From Chara braunii (Eukaryota > Streptophyta > Charophyceae > Charales > Characeae), in contig BFEA01000163.1 in assembly GCA_003427395.1 (NCBI GenBank), positions 1,781,725-1,802,758 on the forward strand: a DNA stretch of 21,034 nucleotides. Reading direction: 5' to 3'. This document shows positions 7,954 through 16,112 of the stretch, one piece after another (positions within the stretch are counted from its first letter, which is position 1; the number at the start of each line of letters is the position of its first letter). The notes under the pieces are model-generated. The model was given only the letters and a program-made list of their open reading frames with translations. It made no database searches and was not told the DNA's origin. Both the position numbers and the translations under genes were made by a program.

Positions 7954-8289
7954 AACATCCCTTGTATAAGAAATTTGATGACCCATGTCCCTGCTCTCTA
8001 TCTCCCCAATAGCCCTTGAGGGGAACCGGGGCCAGCATCCCACCTTTGGAAATTTGGAAAGAACAACACCCAGATTCCCCTGTTCCGCCTACCGCCCTGC
8101 TTGCCTTGCGTGAACCATTTAAGGAACTGTCCCCCTGTGCCCTGTCTGCTCACCACTCCTTGCATAGACCCGGGCCCAACGTCCTGTTCTTGGACCCGTA
8201 AAAGCACCGACCATACCCGCATTCCCATAACCCCTGCCCCCCAGTGCTCACATTGAGCAGGACAGCAAGTTCTAACCTAGAGCGGGGAG
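7954..8289. other. No recognisable gene
   Basis: C-rich mixed DNA. Overlapping frames of 61-76 codons lie on both strands and show no recognisable features. Confidence 0.4.
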
Positions 8290-8683
8290 GCATACCATCC
8301 CCGATCTGCCAGTACCACCAGTACCGCAACAAATCCTCTCCCCGGGCAACGATCCACTCCAGAGCACTGCCTATTGGCCCTGCCCCGTCCATGGTAGTGC
8401 AGATCTGGAGTTAAAACAGTGGTGGGACACTGTGTGTGTGTGTGGGAGGAGCTTACGGCTGGACAAGCCTTATCCATCACTGATAAAGCTGCTCCTTTTA
8501 GGTTCTCACCAAGACATCCCAGATGATTGGACTGCCTACGAGAGAAAGCTGTGCGCTTCGACGAGATTGGAAGCGCTAATGGTGGCATGGAGAGCCAGAT
8601 TGCCTTGGAATGCAAACAACAGCATGCATTTTTTGGGTACTTTCAAGCCAAAGAACATAATATCACAGAAACAGACTATGTAA
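8290..8683 (+). pseudogene. Second LINE-type 3' fragment, degraded
   Basis: The DNA from TCCCCGATCTGCCAGTACC (8297 on) aligns by eye with the zinc-knuckle fragment at 4922-5020, sharing TCCCCGATCTGC, then CGGGCAAC, then ACTGCCT and GCCCC, but the knuckle residues are mostly lost. The frame open from about 8351 to TAA 8681-8683 reads LKQWWDTVCVCGRSL, then LGSHQDIPDDWTAYERKLCA, and the latter matches the fragment at 4546-4640. A short GT run inside it has probably altered the protein. The order zinc knuckle then IP..W is opposite to that at 4546-5181, so one locus is rearranged or the matches are to different domains. Confidence 0.55.
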
Positions 8684-8814
8684 ACACGGATGTGCAGGCT
8701 GCTTGAACGATTTTGAAGCAGAATATTACAGATCTGGGACGAAATGGTTCAGACACAACAGAAACAGATTAACGTACAAGAATTAAAGAATGAATCTGAC
8801 GAATGGTTGGGGAC

Positions 8815-9017
8815 AAAAGACAAGGTTGCATACCAGAGCCGTATTTTTACGGCCCCTCGAGCCTGCAGGATACCGGCCAGGGGACGGCCGGTATGCAACG
8901 GGTTTCCCCGTATGCCTATAGGTAGGAGTAGTGGTAGGTAGGTAGTGTGAGGAAAATTTGAGAGAAGAGTATAGTTTAAAAAAAAGAAAAAGAAAAAAAA
9001 AAAAAAGACAAGGTTGC
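8815..9017 (+). mobile_element. 173 bp poly(A)-tailed retro-insertion with 15 bp target-site duplication
   Basis: AAAAGACAAGGTTGC occurs at 8815-8829 and 9003-9017. Between them lies a 173 bp insert (8830-9002) ending in an A-rich tail from about 8979, the signature of LINE-mediated retrotransposition. The 5' part would fold well as RNA: GCCGTA/TACGGC (8838-8843/8848-8853, 4-base loop) and ATACCGGCC/GGCCGGTAT (8870-8878/8886-8894, 7-base loop). I see no clear A or B box, so it may be an unusual SINE or a retrocopy of a structured RNA. TAGG-type repeats occur at 8930-8945. Confidence 0.8.
8870..8894 (+). other. Strong perfect hairpin inside the retro-insertion
   Basis: ATACCGGCC and GGCCGGTAT form a 9 bp perfect, GC-rich stem with loop AGGGGAC. 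A competing pairing exists between TTGCATACC (8826-8834) and GGTATGCAA (8890-8898), but its left arm lies partly in the target-site duplication, so it is less likely to belong to the mobile unit. Confidence 0.7.
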
Positions 9018-9059
9018 GAAATTGGATGGGGATGACACAAGATGGAAAAAATTGGAGTC

Positions 9060-9265
9060 AGAAAGAAAGGGGGGGTTGGAAATACGAACAGCGAGCCCAC
9101 TTTTCTTCCAGGCAAAATATCAGAAAAATGGAAAACCGCCACTACCCCTGAGCCTCTTTTTGCCAAGGCAGAAAAGACCTCCGGGCCAAACATTGCCAAC
9201 GCGCCAGCACAACATTGTTGTTCTTCTGTTTTGGCTGGTGCCGCCAGCCATTTTGGTCCTTTAGC
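9060..9265 (-). repeat. Inverted copy of the GGTGGTTT-element interior
   Basis: The reverse complement reads GGACCAAAATGGCTGGCGGC, then ACCAGCCAAAACAGAAG, and later AAAAAGAGGCTCAGGGGTAG, paralleling 3433-3560 (GGACCACAATGGCTGGTGGC, then AAAAAAAGGGGCTCGGAGGT). The diagnostic ends seen at 3316 and 4651 are not visible here. GGCTGG/CCAGCC at 9234-9250 forms a small hairpin. Confidence 0.55.
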
Positions 9266-9291
9266 ACTGTTTACCTGGGGAGACCGTTTTC

Positions 9292-9396
9292 CCCGACCAC
9301 AAAGCGCCCTGATGATGAATGTAAAAAAGCTATCTTTCTGGTTCGATACAGTCATGATGAAGGTGCATTGTGTTTGGGGGAAGAAGGTAGTTGTTC
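9292..9396 (+). repeat. Dispersed repeat R105, copy 1
   Basis: CCCGACCACAAAGCGCCCTG, then ATGATGAATGTA, then ATTGTGTTTGGGGGAAGAAG and GTAGT parallels 18831-18933 (CCCGAACATAACGCACCCTG, then ACAATGAATGTA, then TTTGTGTTCGGGGGAAGACG). Its nature is unknown. Confidence 0.65.
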
Positions 9397-9494
9397 TTTC
9401 CGGATTGGAAGAGTCCCAACTGTACCCCTTCACCACGAGATATACCCTTCTAAGCAGTTGGCATTTTCTCCATTGCCCTCGGGTCTTACATGTT

Positions 9495-9541
9495 GGGGGT
9501 GGGGATAGAAGGTAGGGGCAGGGTGGGGAGGGCGGGGAGGG
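9495..9541 (+). other. G-quadruplex-prone G-rich tract
   Basis: Eight runs of three to five G within 47 bases, with loops of one to seven bases, fit the usual quadruplex pattern. No associated gene, so this is a structural remark only. Confidence 0.55.
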
Positions 9542-10320
9542 AAAGAAGAACACCCTCCAACAAGCTGCTCTCTTTTTTTTCCCTCTTTGCCAACTGCCTG
9601 TAAATGGAACATGGGGCGTACATATGCATGAGGCCATCCAATGACGCCCCCCACCTATCGAAAGGGCCTGTGCTGGAAAGGGTTCCCTTAGTTTAAGGCC
9701 CTGATTGGGCCTGATGGGGACCCTGCCCCTTGGTATACATGCAATTGTGCATCCTACCGGTGGCGCTTGGGAATTCTGTGTCTGTAGTATCTGACCAGTG
9801 TTATGGCTTAGATTTGAGCAAAATAACGGTGTTGAGCGAGCATGCCCCCTTAGCCGAAATGCTTCCCTATGGAAAAACAGAAGCAACATGGCTTCTTTTC
9901 CGGGCCGCCGACCGGACAACCAACCCATCAGCCCACCTTCAGTGGGGCCAAGTCCCACTACTCTCTTAACCCGAAGAAGGAAAAAACGTACGTATGTTGT
10001 CGAATGCAACATACATACACCGTACGAGTTTTAGGGCACAACTTTGCAGGAGCCTGTAGTACCACCGGCATTTTCTCGAATTTCGTGAGGAATTTTGTCG
10101 AGACCCTCAGGCAAAAGTTGTTTGTATTGCACTTTTTTGCAACATACTTTTTTTGGGGGGTTGGGAGGGGTTGGATTTGATTGTTTTTTTAAATCGAAAT
10201 TCTAAAGAAATCAGAAAACAGAATGTCGCTGCCCTAAAAAGGCTAAAAGAAGGAATATTCTTATTCTCGTTTTTATTTTTTTCTCAATTTTTTTGGCTGT
10301 GAATTTCGACATGACCCTAT
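9542..10320. other. No recognisable gene; hairpin at 9987-10025
   Basis: GTATGTTG (9992-9999) and CAACATAC (10007-10014) form an 8 bp stem extended imperfectly by CGTAC/GTACG on either side. GGGGCCAAGTCCCACTAC near 9945 resembles the ends of the palindromic elements at 15026 and 15185. A 409-codon frame on minus spans 8783-10012 but crosses repeats, a poly(A) tail and plus-strand relics, and I do not consider it a gene. Confidence 0.45.
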
Positions 10321-10429
10321 AAAGTTACATCATATATGTTGTTGGCCAATCCACTACAACCTGTTCTGCCAGGCTTGATATATCCTGACCAGACTGGTTT
10401 TCTGCAGCACCGGGCAGATTCTTGATACG

Positions 10430-11038
10430 GTGATGTCAGTCAGTCAAGGAATGGAATACATTAACAGAACTGAACAGCCTGTTGGGGTACTGCTGCTGCT
10501 TGACTTTGAGAAAGCCTACGATCGGGTTAACTGGGACTTTTTGTTTCTCTTTCTTTCTTTCTTTTCTTTTTTTTTTTTTTTGCTGCAAAGATTGAATATT
10601 GGTCCTGAGTTTGTGACATGTGTCGAATCTCGGTTCGCTGGGGCCACAACGAAGCTCCTTACCAATGGCAAGTTATCTCATTCAGCCCCTCTCGCGAGAT
10701 CTGTCACACAAAAAGGGTGTCCCTTAGGCCCTTATCTGTACATTATCTATGTGGAGGCTCTTCATGCCATGATACGAGCTGATTTGAGAGTCACAGGCTT
10801 GACTTACCCACCTCATGAAGAAGCCAGAGGCCAATCGTTTGCTGATGACACCTCGTTGTTTCTACAATTGCTTGACGATTGTGTCATAGAAGCCCTTAAA
10901 ATTTTCATTGACTCCTTTGCAGTGAGTGGTCGCTTAGGCACAAGTCAACTGGCAAAAGACTGTGTTACTAAGTCCCTTACACTGGTCTGGATCAATGAAT
11001 TCAATCCCACCGGGCCCCGACAAAGATATTTGTTTTAA
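10430..11038 (+). pseudogene. RT palm segment of the LINE relic
   Basis: Longest uninterrupted piece of the RT. Visible motifs in order are LLLDFEKAYDRVNWDFL (first catalytic Asp, residue 25 of this frame), LNIGPEFVTCVESRF, LLTNGKLSHSAPLARSVTQK, GCPLGP (residues 96-101) and FADDTSLF (catalytic DD at 139-140). Between WDFL and LQRLN lies a Phe/Leu/Ser stretch encoded by CTTT repeats, an insertion not normal for the family that happens to keep the frame. QKGCPLGP differs from the usual QGCPLSP by one extra residue and one change. The frame ends at TAA where thumb sequence should begin. Confidence 0.88.
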
Positions 11039-11283
11039 TTTTTTACGAGACCCAACCACGTGTACATTGATTGGGGGGGTATAAATAGCTGGCTCCACTG
11101 AAATACAGAGATTGCTATGCTTGTTTGTTTTCATGTATCCTTTGAGGGCCATATAGCTCAACCACATCTGGAACTGATCGAAAAGGTCCTTAGTACTTCG
11201 CTGCAATTGGTCAGATGGAAAGCGGTTGCTCTTTTCGGTCTATCCCTGACAATAAATAATGCTGTTTTTGCAAAAAATTTGGT

Positions 11284-12006
11284 ATGAGCATGCAAGCTCT
11301 CTCTGCGTTGCAGCCAATGGTGTACGAGCATATAAAAAGAACAGCAACTAATTATATCTGGAAAGAAAAAAATAGGGGAACAAAACATATGCTACCAAAA
11401 AGTTCCATGGGGGAAAAATCATACAGAAGAGGCGCTTTGGTCAGCTCAGTGGGCGTACTATTCTTTCGCCTTTTACTAAAGAATACCGTGGGCTTTAAAA
11501 AAAAAAAAAAAAATACAGAAGAGGCACTTTGGTGGGCTAGGTGTGTTGGGACCCGGATCTGCAAATTCGAGCACTACTTAGTACCAAGTGGCCTAGTATT
11601 TGCCTCCTCTTTGCCAATAGATCTGCCACTTGGAAAACACTTGCGTTTCGCCTATCATCCCAAACAAGATTTTGGTTTTACTGATAATCCAGAGATGACT
11701 CTGCTAGCTCGTTTTAATGATGAGTATTGTAGAAAGTGTACGGTCTCCCCAATTTGGAGGGATACATTAACCAGCTGGAGGAAAATTCTGCCCAATAGAA
11801 CCGGACCGGTATATAGCTACGATCGCATCTTAGCACTGCCAATCTTTAACAATCCCTGCATTCTCCATATTGATGAGGATCAGCCTCTAAGAATCTTTGG
11901 CATAGCCGCCTTCGGACACGCCTGGATGGCTCGTGGTGTTGCCACATTGTCTCATCTGTGGGATGGAAGCAAAAAACAGAAGGTGGAAAACTCACAAGTG
12001 AAATGA
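11284..12006 (+). pseudogene. LINE post-RT (thumb/connection) segment
   Basis: A 240-codon frame including NYIWKEKN, LRFAYHPKQDFGFT, SPIWRDTLTSWRKILPN, YSYDRILALPIFNN and LRIFGIAAFGHAWMARGV, typical of the long linker between palm and zinc-binding tail in plant LINEs. The first 50 codons and the part after 11513 are probably from different original frames, because the 71 bp insertion plus its duplication changes phase. It ends at TGA 12004-12006. Confidence 0.75.
11421..11533 (+). mobile_element. 71 bp A-tailed insertion in the LINE with a 21 bp duplication
   Basis: ATACAGAAGAGGCGCTTTGGT (11421-11441) recurs with one change at 11513-11533. The insert (11442-11512) begins CAGCTCAGTGGGCG and ends in about 18 A. 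It therefore looks like a short retro-insertion with a target-site duplication. AGCTCAGTGGG resembles a tRNA A box, so the insert may be a truncated tRNA-derived SINE, but it lacks a B box. Confidence 0.75.
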
Positions 12007-12203
12007 CAAGTAAGCTGCATGGGCTGAGGAACTGCATACAAAAACTGGAAATCGTGCAGAACGCTACGCTCTTCCTGAGGACTGGCTCCGCATCATACAG
12101 CAGCAATGTTTTTCTGCCTGGAACCTGGTTCACAGAAGAGTGCATGCCTTGACCAAATCGCCTGTGAAGACTGGAAAACCAGAAATCTGATACGCAATGG
12201 GAA

Positions 12204-12899
12204 ATGTCAAGCTGGAGAGCCTGTGATGGGTATGATGGTTTTGGGTCACCGCTGAAGAAGATTGCTGCAGCTTCTATCATCTCTGATCTGCATGGCTTAA
12301 TCCCGGTCCGCAACCATCATGGTTATGGTGTAATCGAGGAATCTGTAGGTCTGCAACCACAGTACTTTCCATTTTGTCTGGACACAGCCGCAAAGGATCT
12401 AGTACTGGATCCTCGAGATTGGTATTGGGTGCACCCCATAAAACCTGATATAATGGTCCCGGTCTTTCGTCATACGGCTCGTTTCGCTTATGGATCAGCA
12501 TTACCACCGTTTGACATTGACTAGGATGTGGCAACTAGATGGAGATCCAGGGGGCATATCATCGACCCCAACAGATTACAGCACTTCTGGAGACTGCTGT
12601 CTACTCTAACTGTGGCAAAACATCCCGGTCTCCTACGGCTAATAATGCACAACGCCGTTCCCACAGCTCAAATGTTGTATCGCAGACGCAAAAAGGGATG
12701 GCCTCTTTGTGTTGCGTGCTCAGCAGGATATGTGGTGGACGATCAGCATCATCTCTGGCTAGGCTGTGCCGATGCACATTCGCTTTGGGAACAATGGAGG
12801 CACACCCACATCACTCCGATAGATTGGGGGGATCTATGGACAACTGATGGAGTTCTTTTGGGTACTGCGACAACTCGGCTAACGACATCAAGAGCCTAA
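12204..12899 (+). pseudogene. LINE C-terminal segment with zf-RVT-type zinc-binding domain
   Basis: One frame is continuous from 12204 to 12899 except for a single TAG at 12522-12524. The second half contains HFWRLLSTLTVAKHPG, AVPTAQMLYRRRKKGWPLC, then CVAC with HH and LGC spaced as in the RT-associated zinc-binding domain, then LWEQW. The metal ligands (C61, C64, H74 or H75, C80 of the 12528 frame) look intact. A frameshift near 12898 then leads to NVFETLRATVLWYLWKQ, ending at 12969. Confidence 0.85.
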
Positions 12900-12969
12900 T
12901 GTCTTTGAGACCCTCCGGGCCACTGTGCTCTGGTACCTCTGGAAGCAACGGAATGATGTTGTACGTTAA

Positions 12970-13258
12970 GGGAGAACCCCCTTCAGTGCAACAAACGGAT
13001 CTCTGAGACAGATTATATATATTGTCACATGAATATCAGAGCGCAAAGGCGAAAAAAAACAGAAGAAAACAAGAAAAAATAATTCGTTTTTTTTAATCTT
13101 CTTTCTTACAACTCCCCCTGTCCAGAACCTCTTGCGTACAAAGCCGCCCACGTGGATGTAGGTTGAGTGGTGGCTGCCCCCACCCCGGTGTGTCATATCG
13201 ACCCACTTGCACACAGCCGAAGGGCAAAGAGATAAAGAAAAGAGGAAGGGAACAGCCA
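12970..13258. other. No recognisable gene
   Basis: Region between the LINE end and the tandem array. A-rich patches (13053-13080) could be a degraded LINE 3' UTR or tail. No TSD partner was found for the LINE because its 5' end is not defined. Confidence 0.4.
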
Positions 13259-13705
13259 AATACAACAAAAACAGGGGGCAACAAGCAATAGCACCAAAAA
13301 CGGATCCTAGATGACAAGTCCCACATGCAAGCACCGCCCCTCCTTCACAGGCCAAACGACAGGACAAGACCACCCAGGACAAAACTCTTGTCTGCAAAAA
13401 AAGAAAAATCCCAGATTACATATCCATATACAGCAGATGGCCTTGTTCGTCATCAAGACGTGGGTATTCCCATTTGTAAACCATTCTTACTGGAACAAAA
13501 AACATAAAAGACAATCCCAGATGACCATTCCCACATGAAAGCACCGCCCCCTCACACAGGCCGCACAACAGGAAGCAACCAACTAGGATGCCAAGACAAT
13601 AAAAGAGAACCCGGATGACTAGTCCCACATGAAAGCACGGCTACGCTCGCCGAAATAGACCGAACAACGGGACCAAACCAACCGGGACGCAGACAAGGTT
13701 ACCAA
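13259..13705. repeat. Tandem array of about 100 bp units (3 clear copies, 2 partial)
   Basis: Units begin near ATCCTAGATGACAAGTCCCAC (13304), ATCCCAGATTAC (13408, partial), ATCCCAGATGACCATTCCCAC (13514) and CCCGGATGACTAGTCCCAC (13610). They continue ATGAAAGCACCGCCCC, CACAGGCC, ACAACAGGA and CCAACYAGGAYGC. Spacing is 94-106 bp. Similar cysteine-rich peptides on the minus strand of two units reflect the repeat rather than a gene. Confidence 0.8.
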
Positions 13706-14002
13706 AACAAGTAAGTTCTACCATATCCATAGTTAAAAAAAAACGGAACCGTACAGTAGGTCCGCAAAACGAAATACCCCATAAATGGGGAAGAATAAAA
13801 CAAAAAAAGGAGAAATGGTATATATATTGGAGAAGAAAAAGTCAACAGAGCGGAGGGTTGCAGAGCTGGGGTTCACTGGTTCAGAAAACACTGGGCAAAA
13901 ATGTGCCCTCAGTAAGTATCAACTGACAGCTGTACTGGCTATATCTCGTTTTTTGTTTGGGCCTTTTTTGCAGCAATAGACCTCTGTATTTCATGGTGGT
14001 GG
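13706..14002. other. No recognisable gene
   Basis: A-rich DNA (13733-13860) then mixed sequence, with no motif or repeat I can support. Confidence 0.4.
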
Positions 14003-14044
14003 TTTTTTTTTTTTTTTTTTTTTTTGGGGGGGGGGGGGGGGGGG
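14003..14044 (+). repeat. T23 directly followed by G19
   Basis: Two abutting long homopolymers, followed by AGGG. The G run is quadruplex-prone. Homopolymer lengths in an assembly are unreliable. Confidence 0.9.
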
Positions 14045-14048
14045 AGGG

Positions 14049-14743
14049 TGAGTTCTACTTTTTCATAGGGTCTGTTGTTGTTTTAGTACTTCAGTGGTTG
14101 GTTTTTCCGAACTTGGCTGTACTTGTTATTACCTAGGACAATAGGGTGTACCATTGTTATTCTATAGCTTAGTTTATTTTTGTGACATTGCAATCCCTTT
14201 GCGTCTTCTTTTATAGCTTGTTCGTTTTCTGAGATCCTTTTTTTGACAGGGGATGGGCTCCGCTTGCTAACTGCGGCTGGAGGAGACCTCTGAACTTAAA
14301 ATTTGTGGACACTGTATTTTTGGCCTTGGGCACTGGGAAAAGAAAAAGAAAACAAAAGTTGTTTGTACTTTTTTTTTTTTTTTTTTTTTTTTTTATGGCA
14401 TGCTGTACAACATTTTTTTTTTCGCAATTTTTTTATTGCGTTATATTGTCCCGTACGTTCTGTTCGGAAACGAATCAACGATTTCTGCCGCAGTCTACCC
14501 GGAAAGAAATCAAAATCTGGGAGCCTTACCCAGTTTATGCTTTTTACGAGACCCACAAGGGACCCGGGGACCCTTTCACAGGACAACTGAGATCCCATTT
14601 AACCAGACGTCAACTTGAAACTACTGTGATTAAACCAAACGTGACCAACCTACCTATGAGTTACTCCTCCCACTTCACCACGCTACCTAACCCGTTTTTC
14701 AGAGGTAGAACGTACGTACTTTTTTTCGGGGTTAAGACAGTAG
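14049..14743. other. No confident gene; open frame of 177 codons at 14305-14838
   Basis: The plus frame at 14305-14838 begins with a homopolymer-derived Phe run (T23-24 at 14370-14394). Later it shows more balanced sequence such as PVYAFYETHKGPGDPFTGQL and LPMSYSSHFTTLP. I recognise no family. The last 30 codons lie in an inverted repeat (14744-14831). A chance frame or a relic are equally likely. A 15-mer, TTTTTACGAGACCCA, is shared with 11041-11055 at the LINE break point. Confidence 0.25.
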
Positions 14744-14847
14744 CCGAATCCGGACGTGTCTGCGGATATGTGCAGAACCATCGCGTTGAATTTCCTCAAA
14801 TGCACATCTCCACAAACACATCCAGATTCGGGCTTTGAGGAAATTCA
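14744..14847. repeat. Nested inverted repeats forming a long hairpin
   Basis: Arm 14744-14773 pairs with 14802-14831 at 25 of 30 positions. A second perfect 14 bp inverted repeat, TGAATTTCCTCAAA (14787-14800) and TTTGAGGAAATTCA (14834-14847), overlaps it. Four of the five mismatches place A in the right arm where perfect pairing needs G, the direction expected of cytosine deamination on the minus strand. A foldback element is likely. Confidence 0.75.
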
Positions 14848-14907
14848 GCGCTGCTCGTGGGTGGGACTTGGCTCCCAGACGACCAACCGACCGCCCGGGC
14901 CGGCCGA

Positions 14908-14963
14908 CTAACCCACAAACAACACCTTTTTTTTTTTCTTTTTTTTTTTAATCTAACCCACAA
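14908..14963. repeat. T/C tract flanked by 11 bp direct repeats
   Basis: CTAACCCACAA occurs at 14908-14918 and 14953-14963 around a T/C-rich tract (14927-14950). It fits the tail-only insertion pattern seen at 2095, 7892 and 16893, though the repeat is shorter. Confidence 0.5.
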
Positions 14964-15025
14964 CTTTACCGTCGTGTAGTGTACTGCGTGGGGCCCCAAT
15001 CCATTGAGTGCCGTGGTGCCGGGGA

Positions 15026-15116
15026 CCAAGCCCCACTTACGTTGATTCTTCATTTCTGGCCGTCGATCTTCGTAATCTATGGTCAGAAATCAGAGATTCG
15101 GGTAAGTGGGACTTGG
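15026..15116 (+). mobile_element. Palindromic 91 bp element A
   Basis: It begins CCAAGCCCCACTTAC and ends GTAAGTGGGACTTGG, 15 bp terminal inverted repeats with one mismatch. The interior, TTTCTGGCCGTCGATC then TTCGTAATCTATGGTCAGAA, is also partly self-complementary. It has the size and shape of a small foldback or MITE-like element. Confidence 0.7.
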
Positions 15117-15184
15117 CCGCGGGATTCTGATTTCGGTTCGGGAGTTTCGTTGCGCACCAACCAGGCAAGGCGCTGAACCCAGGC

Positions 15185-15276
15185 CCAAGTCCCGCTTACC
15201 CAAATTTCTCGATCTGTAACCGTAGATTGCGAGAACCGACGGCCAGAAGTGAGAAATCCGGCCAAGTGGGACTTAG
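15185..15276 (-). mobile_element. Palindromic 92 bp element B, inverted relative to A
   Basis: It begins CCAAGTCCCGCTTAC and ends AAGTGGGACTTAG. Its reverse complement interior (ACTTCTGGCCGTCGGTTCTC, then GCAATCTACGGTTACAGA) matches element A. The two together form a head-to-head pair 68 bp apart. Confidence 0.7.
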
Positions 15277-15448
15277 CCCCTGAGGTCGGGCCCGGACGCT
15301 GTATGAATCGGGGACATTAGCCGCCGGGGCCGGACGTCCCACTTGGTAGCAAAGGGGAGTGGATTGAACGCCTGAATCCGAGCGTGTTCGTGGAGAGGTG
15401 CAGAAAATCTATTATATTGATCTGCTTCTCTACGTCTCTCTCTTAAAA

Positions 15449-15660
15449 GACGTCCAGAACCCAAGAGCCTAGCTCACTCGGTACACCCATGAACTGTTGA
15501 AATACAGACCTGTGTTCGAATCCAGATGATGGAACTTGACGCGTAAAACCGACTACTAATGAATTGCTTGGGGTCGGTCAGTTCAATGATAATATCTGAA
15601 GACCGTCACCCCTTTTATATATATATATATATATAATATAAAAAAAAAAGGACGTCCAGA
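15449..15660 (+). mobile_element. Apparently complete tRNA-derived SINE with target-site duplication
   Basis: The 192 bp body (15459-15650) is flanked by GACGTCCAGA at 15449-15458 and 15651-15660. The head carries a near-consensus A box (TAGCTCACTCGG, 15470-15481) and B box (TGTTCGAATCC, 15513-15523), the pol III internal promoter elements of tRNA-derived SINEs. A tRNA-unrelated body follows, then a TTTT, a (TA)n run and an A10 tail. Truncated relatives lie on minus at 3791 and 3927 and perhaps at 1283. SINEs of this kind depend on LINE enzymes. The good boxes and matched duplication suggest a fairly young copy. Confidence 0.88.
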
Positions 15661-16112
15661 TTTAGGCACTTGATCCAATCCTCTTTGCGAGTGGATTCTC
15701 GCCCGGCGGGGAGGGCGGAGGGGGACAAGGGGTGGAGAAGGGGTGTACTTTTAGATTTCCATCCCGACTCGGCAACCCCGGCAACACAAAAGAAGAAAGA
15801 AAAAAGAAAACGAGGAAAAAGAAAAAAGAGCTCTCAACGTCCAGGCAGCGTCGGGACAATGGCCACGTGTCATGCATGAAAGGATAAGGCACGTTGGCCA
15901 TGCAAACGTGGATACGACATGCATGCAGATATTGCGCATCGCTCCACCACGTAAAACATTCCAAACGTATCTGGTCCTGAATTCGTCCGCATCCATTCAA
16001 AAATCTTTGGCGAGCTCGAATATATCTCGAAATAAGATACGTTCCGACTGAGTAGTGGAGCAACGTCCGGAGCTCCGGAACATCGCACATAGAACAGTGA
16101 GCCTGTACTATT
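15661..16112. other. No recognisable gene
   Basis: Contains a purine-rich stretch (15785-15830) and otherwise mixed DNA. A minus-strand frame of 167 codons crosses it and the tRNA-like repeat beyond, and shows no motif. Confidence 0.4.

Larger units (their letters stand above)
8720..9090 (+). pseudogene. Retroelement C-terminal coding relic interrupted by a retro-inserted sequence
   Basis: A plus frame with ILQIWDEMVQTQQKQ and ELKNESDEWLGTKDKVA runs up to 8829. It is then disrupted by the insertion at 8830-9002. After the insertion the frame resumes as KLDGDDTRWKKLESERKGG from 9018. If one copy of the 15 bp flanking duplication and the insert are disregarded, the two halves are in the same frame and both are charged and helix-like. 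This supports a real, formerly continuous coding region at the 3' end of the element at 8290-8683. The protein family of this tail is not recognised. Confidence 0.55.
10321..12969 (+). pseudogene. 5'-truncated, degraded LINE (L1-like) reverse transcriptase ORF
   Basis: The relic starts inside the RT domain at LANPLQPVLPGLIYPDQTGF (from about 10345), the conserved region ahead of the palm, with no endonuclease upstream. A frameshift near 10411 moves to the frame containing LLLDFEKAYDRVNWDFL, QKGCPLGP and the catalytic FADD (about 10838-10849). The thumb and connection region follows (KVLSTSLQLVRWKAVALFG near 11185, then NYIWKEKN). The C-terminus carries a zinc-binding tail, CVAC...HH....C, and finally ATVLWYLWKQRNDVV ending TAA 12967-12969. 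Breaks: frameshift 10411, a T/C-rich stretch in the palm at 10545-10585, TAA 11036-11038, TGA 11287 area, insertion 11442-11512, TGA 12004, TAG 12522, frameshift about 12898. The element is inactive. Known plant L1-type LINEs share this domain order. The clade is not determined. Confidence 0.9.

Noticed and set aside
8783-10012. 409-codon open frame on the minus strand
   Set aside because: It crosses the poly(A) tail of the 8815-9017 insertion, an inverted repeat-family copy and plus-strand coding relics, and has no recognisable domain. Length alone is not convincing.
11079-11087. TATAAATAG as a TATA box
   Set aside because: It lies inside the LINE relic with no transcription unit downstream; probably chance.
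12966-13628. Two minus-strand frames with similar cysteine-rich segments (ACEGGAVLACGTCHLG type)
   Set aside because: The similarity follows from the tandem DNA repeat; there is no sign of protein-level conservation.
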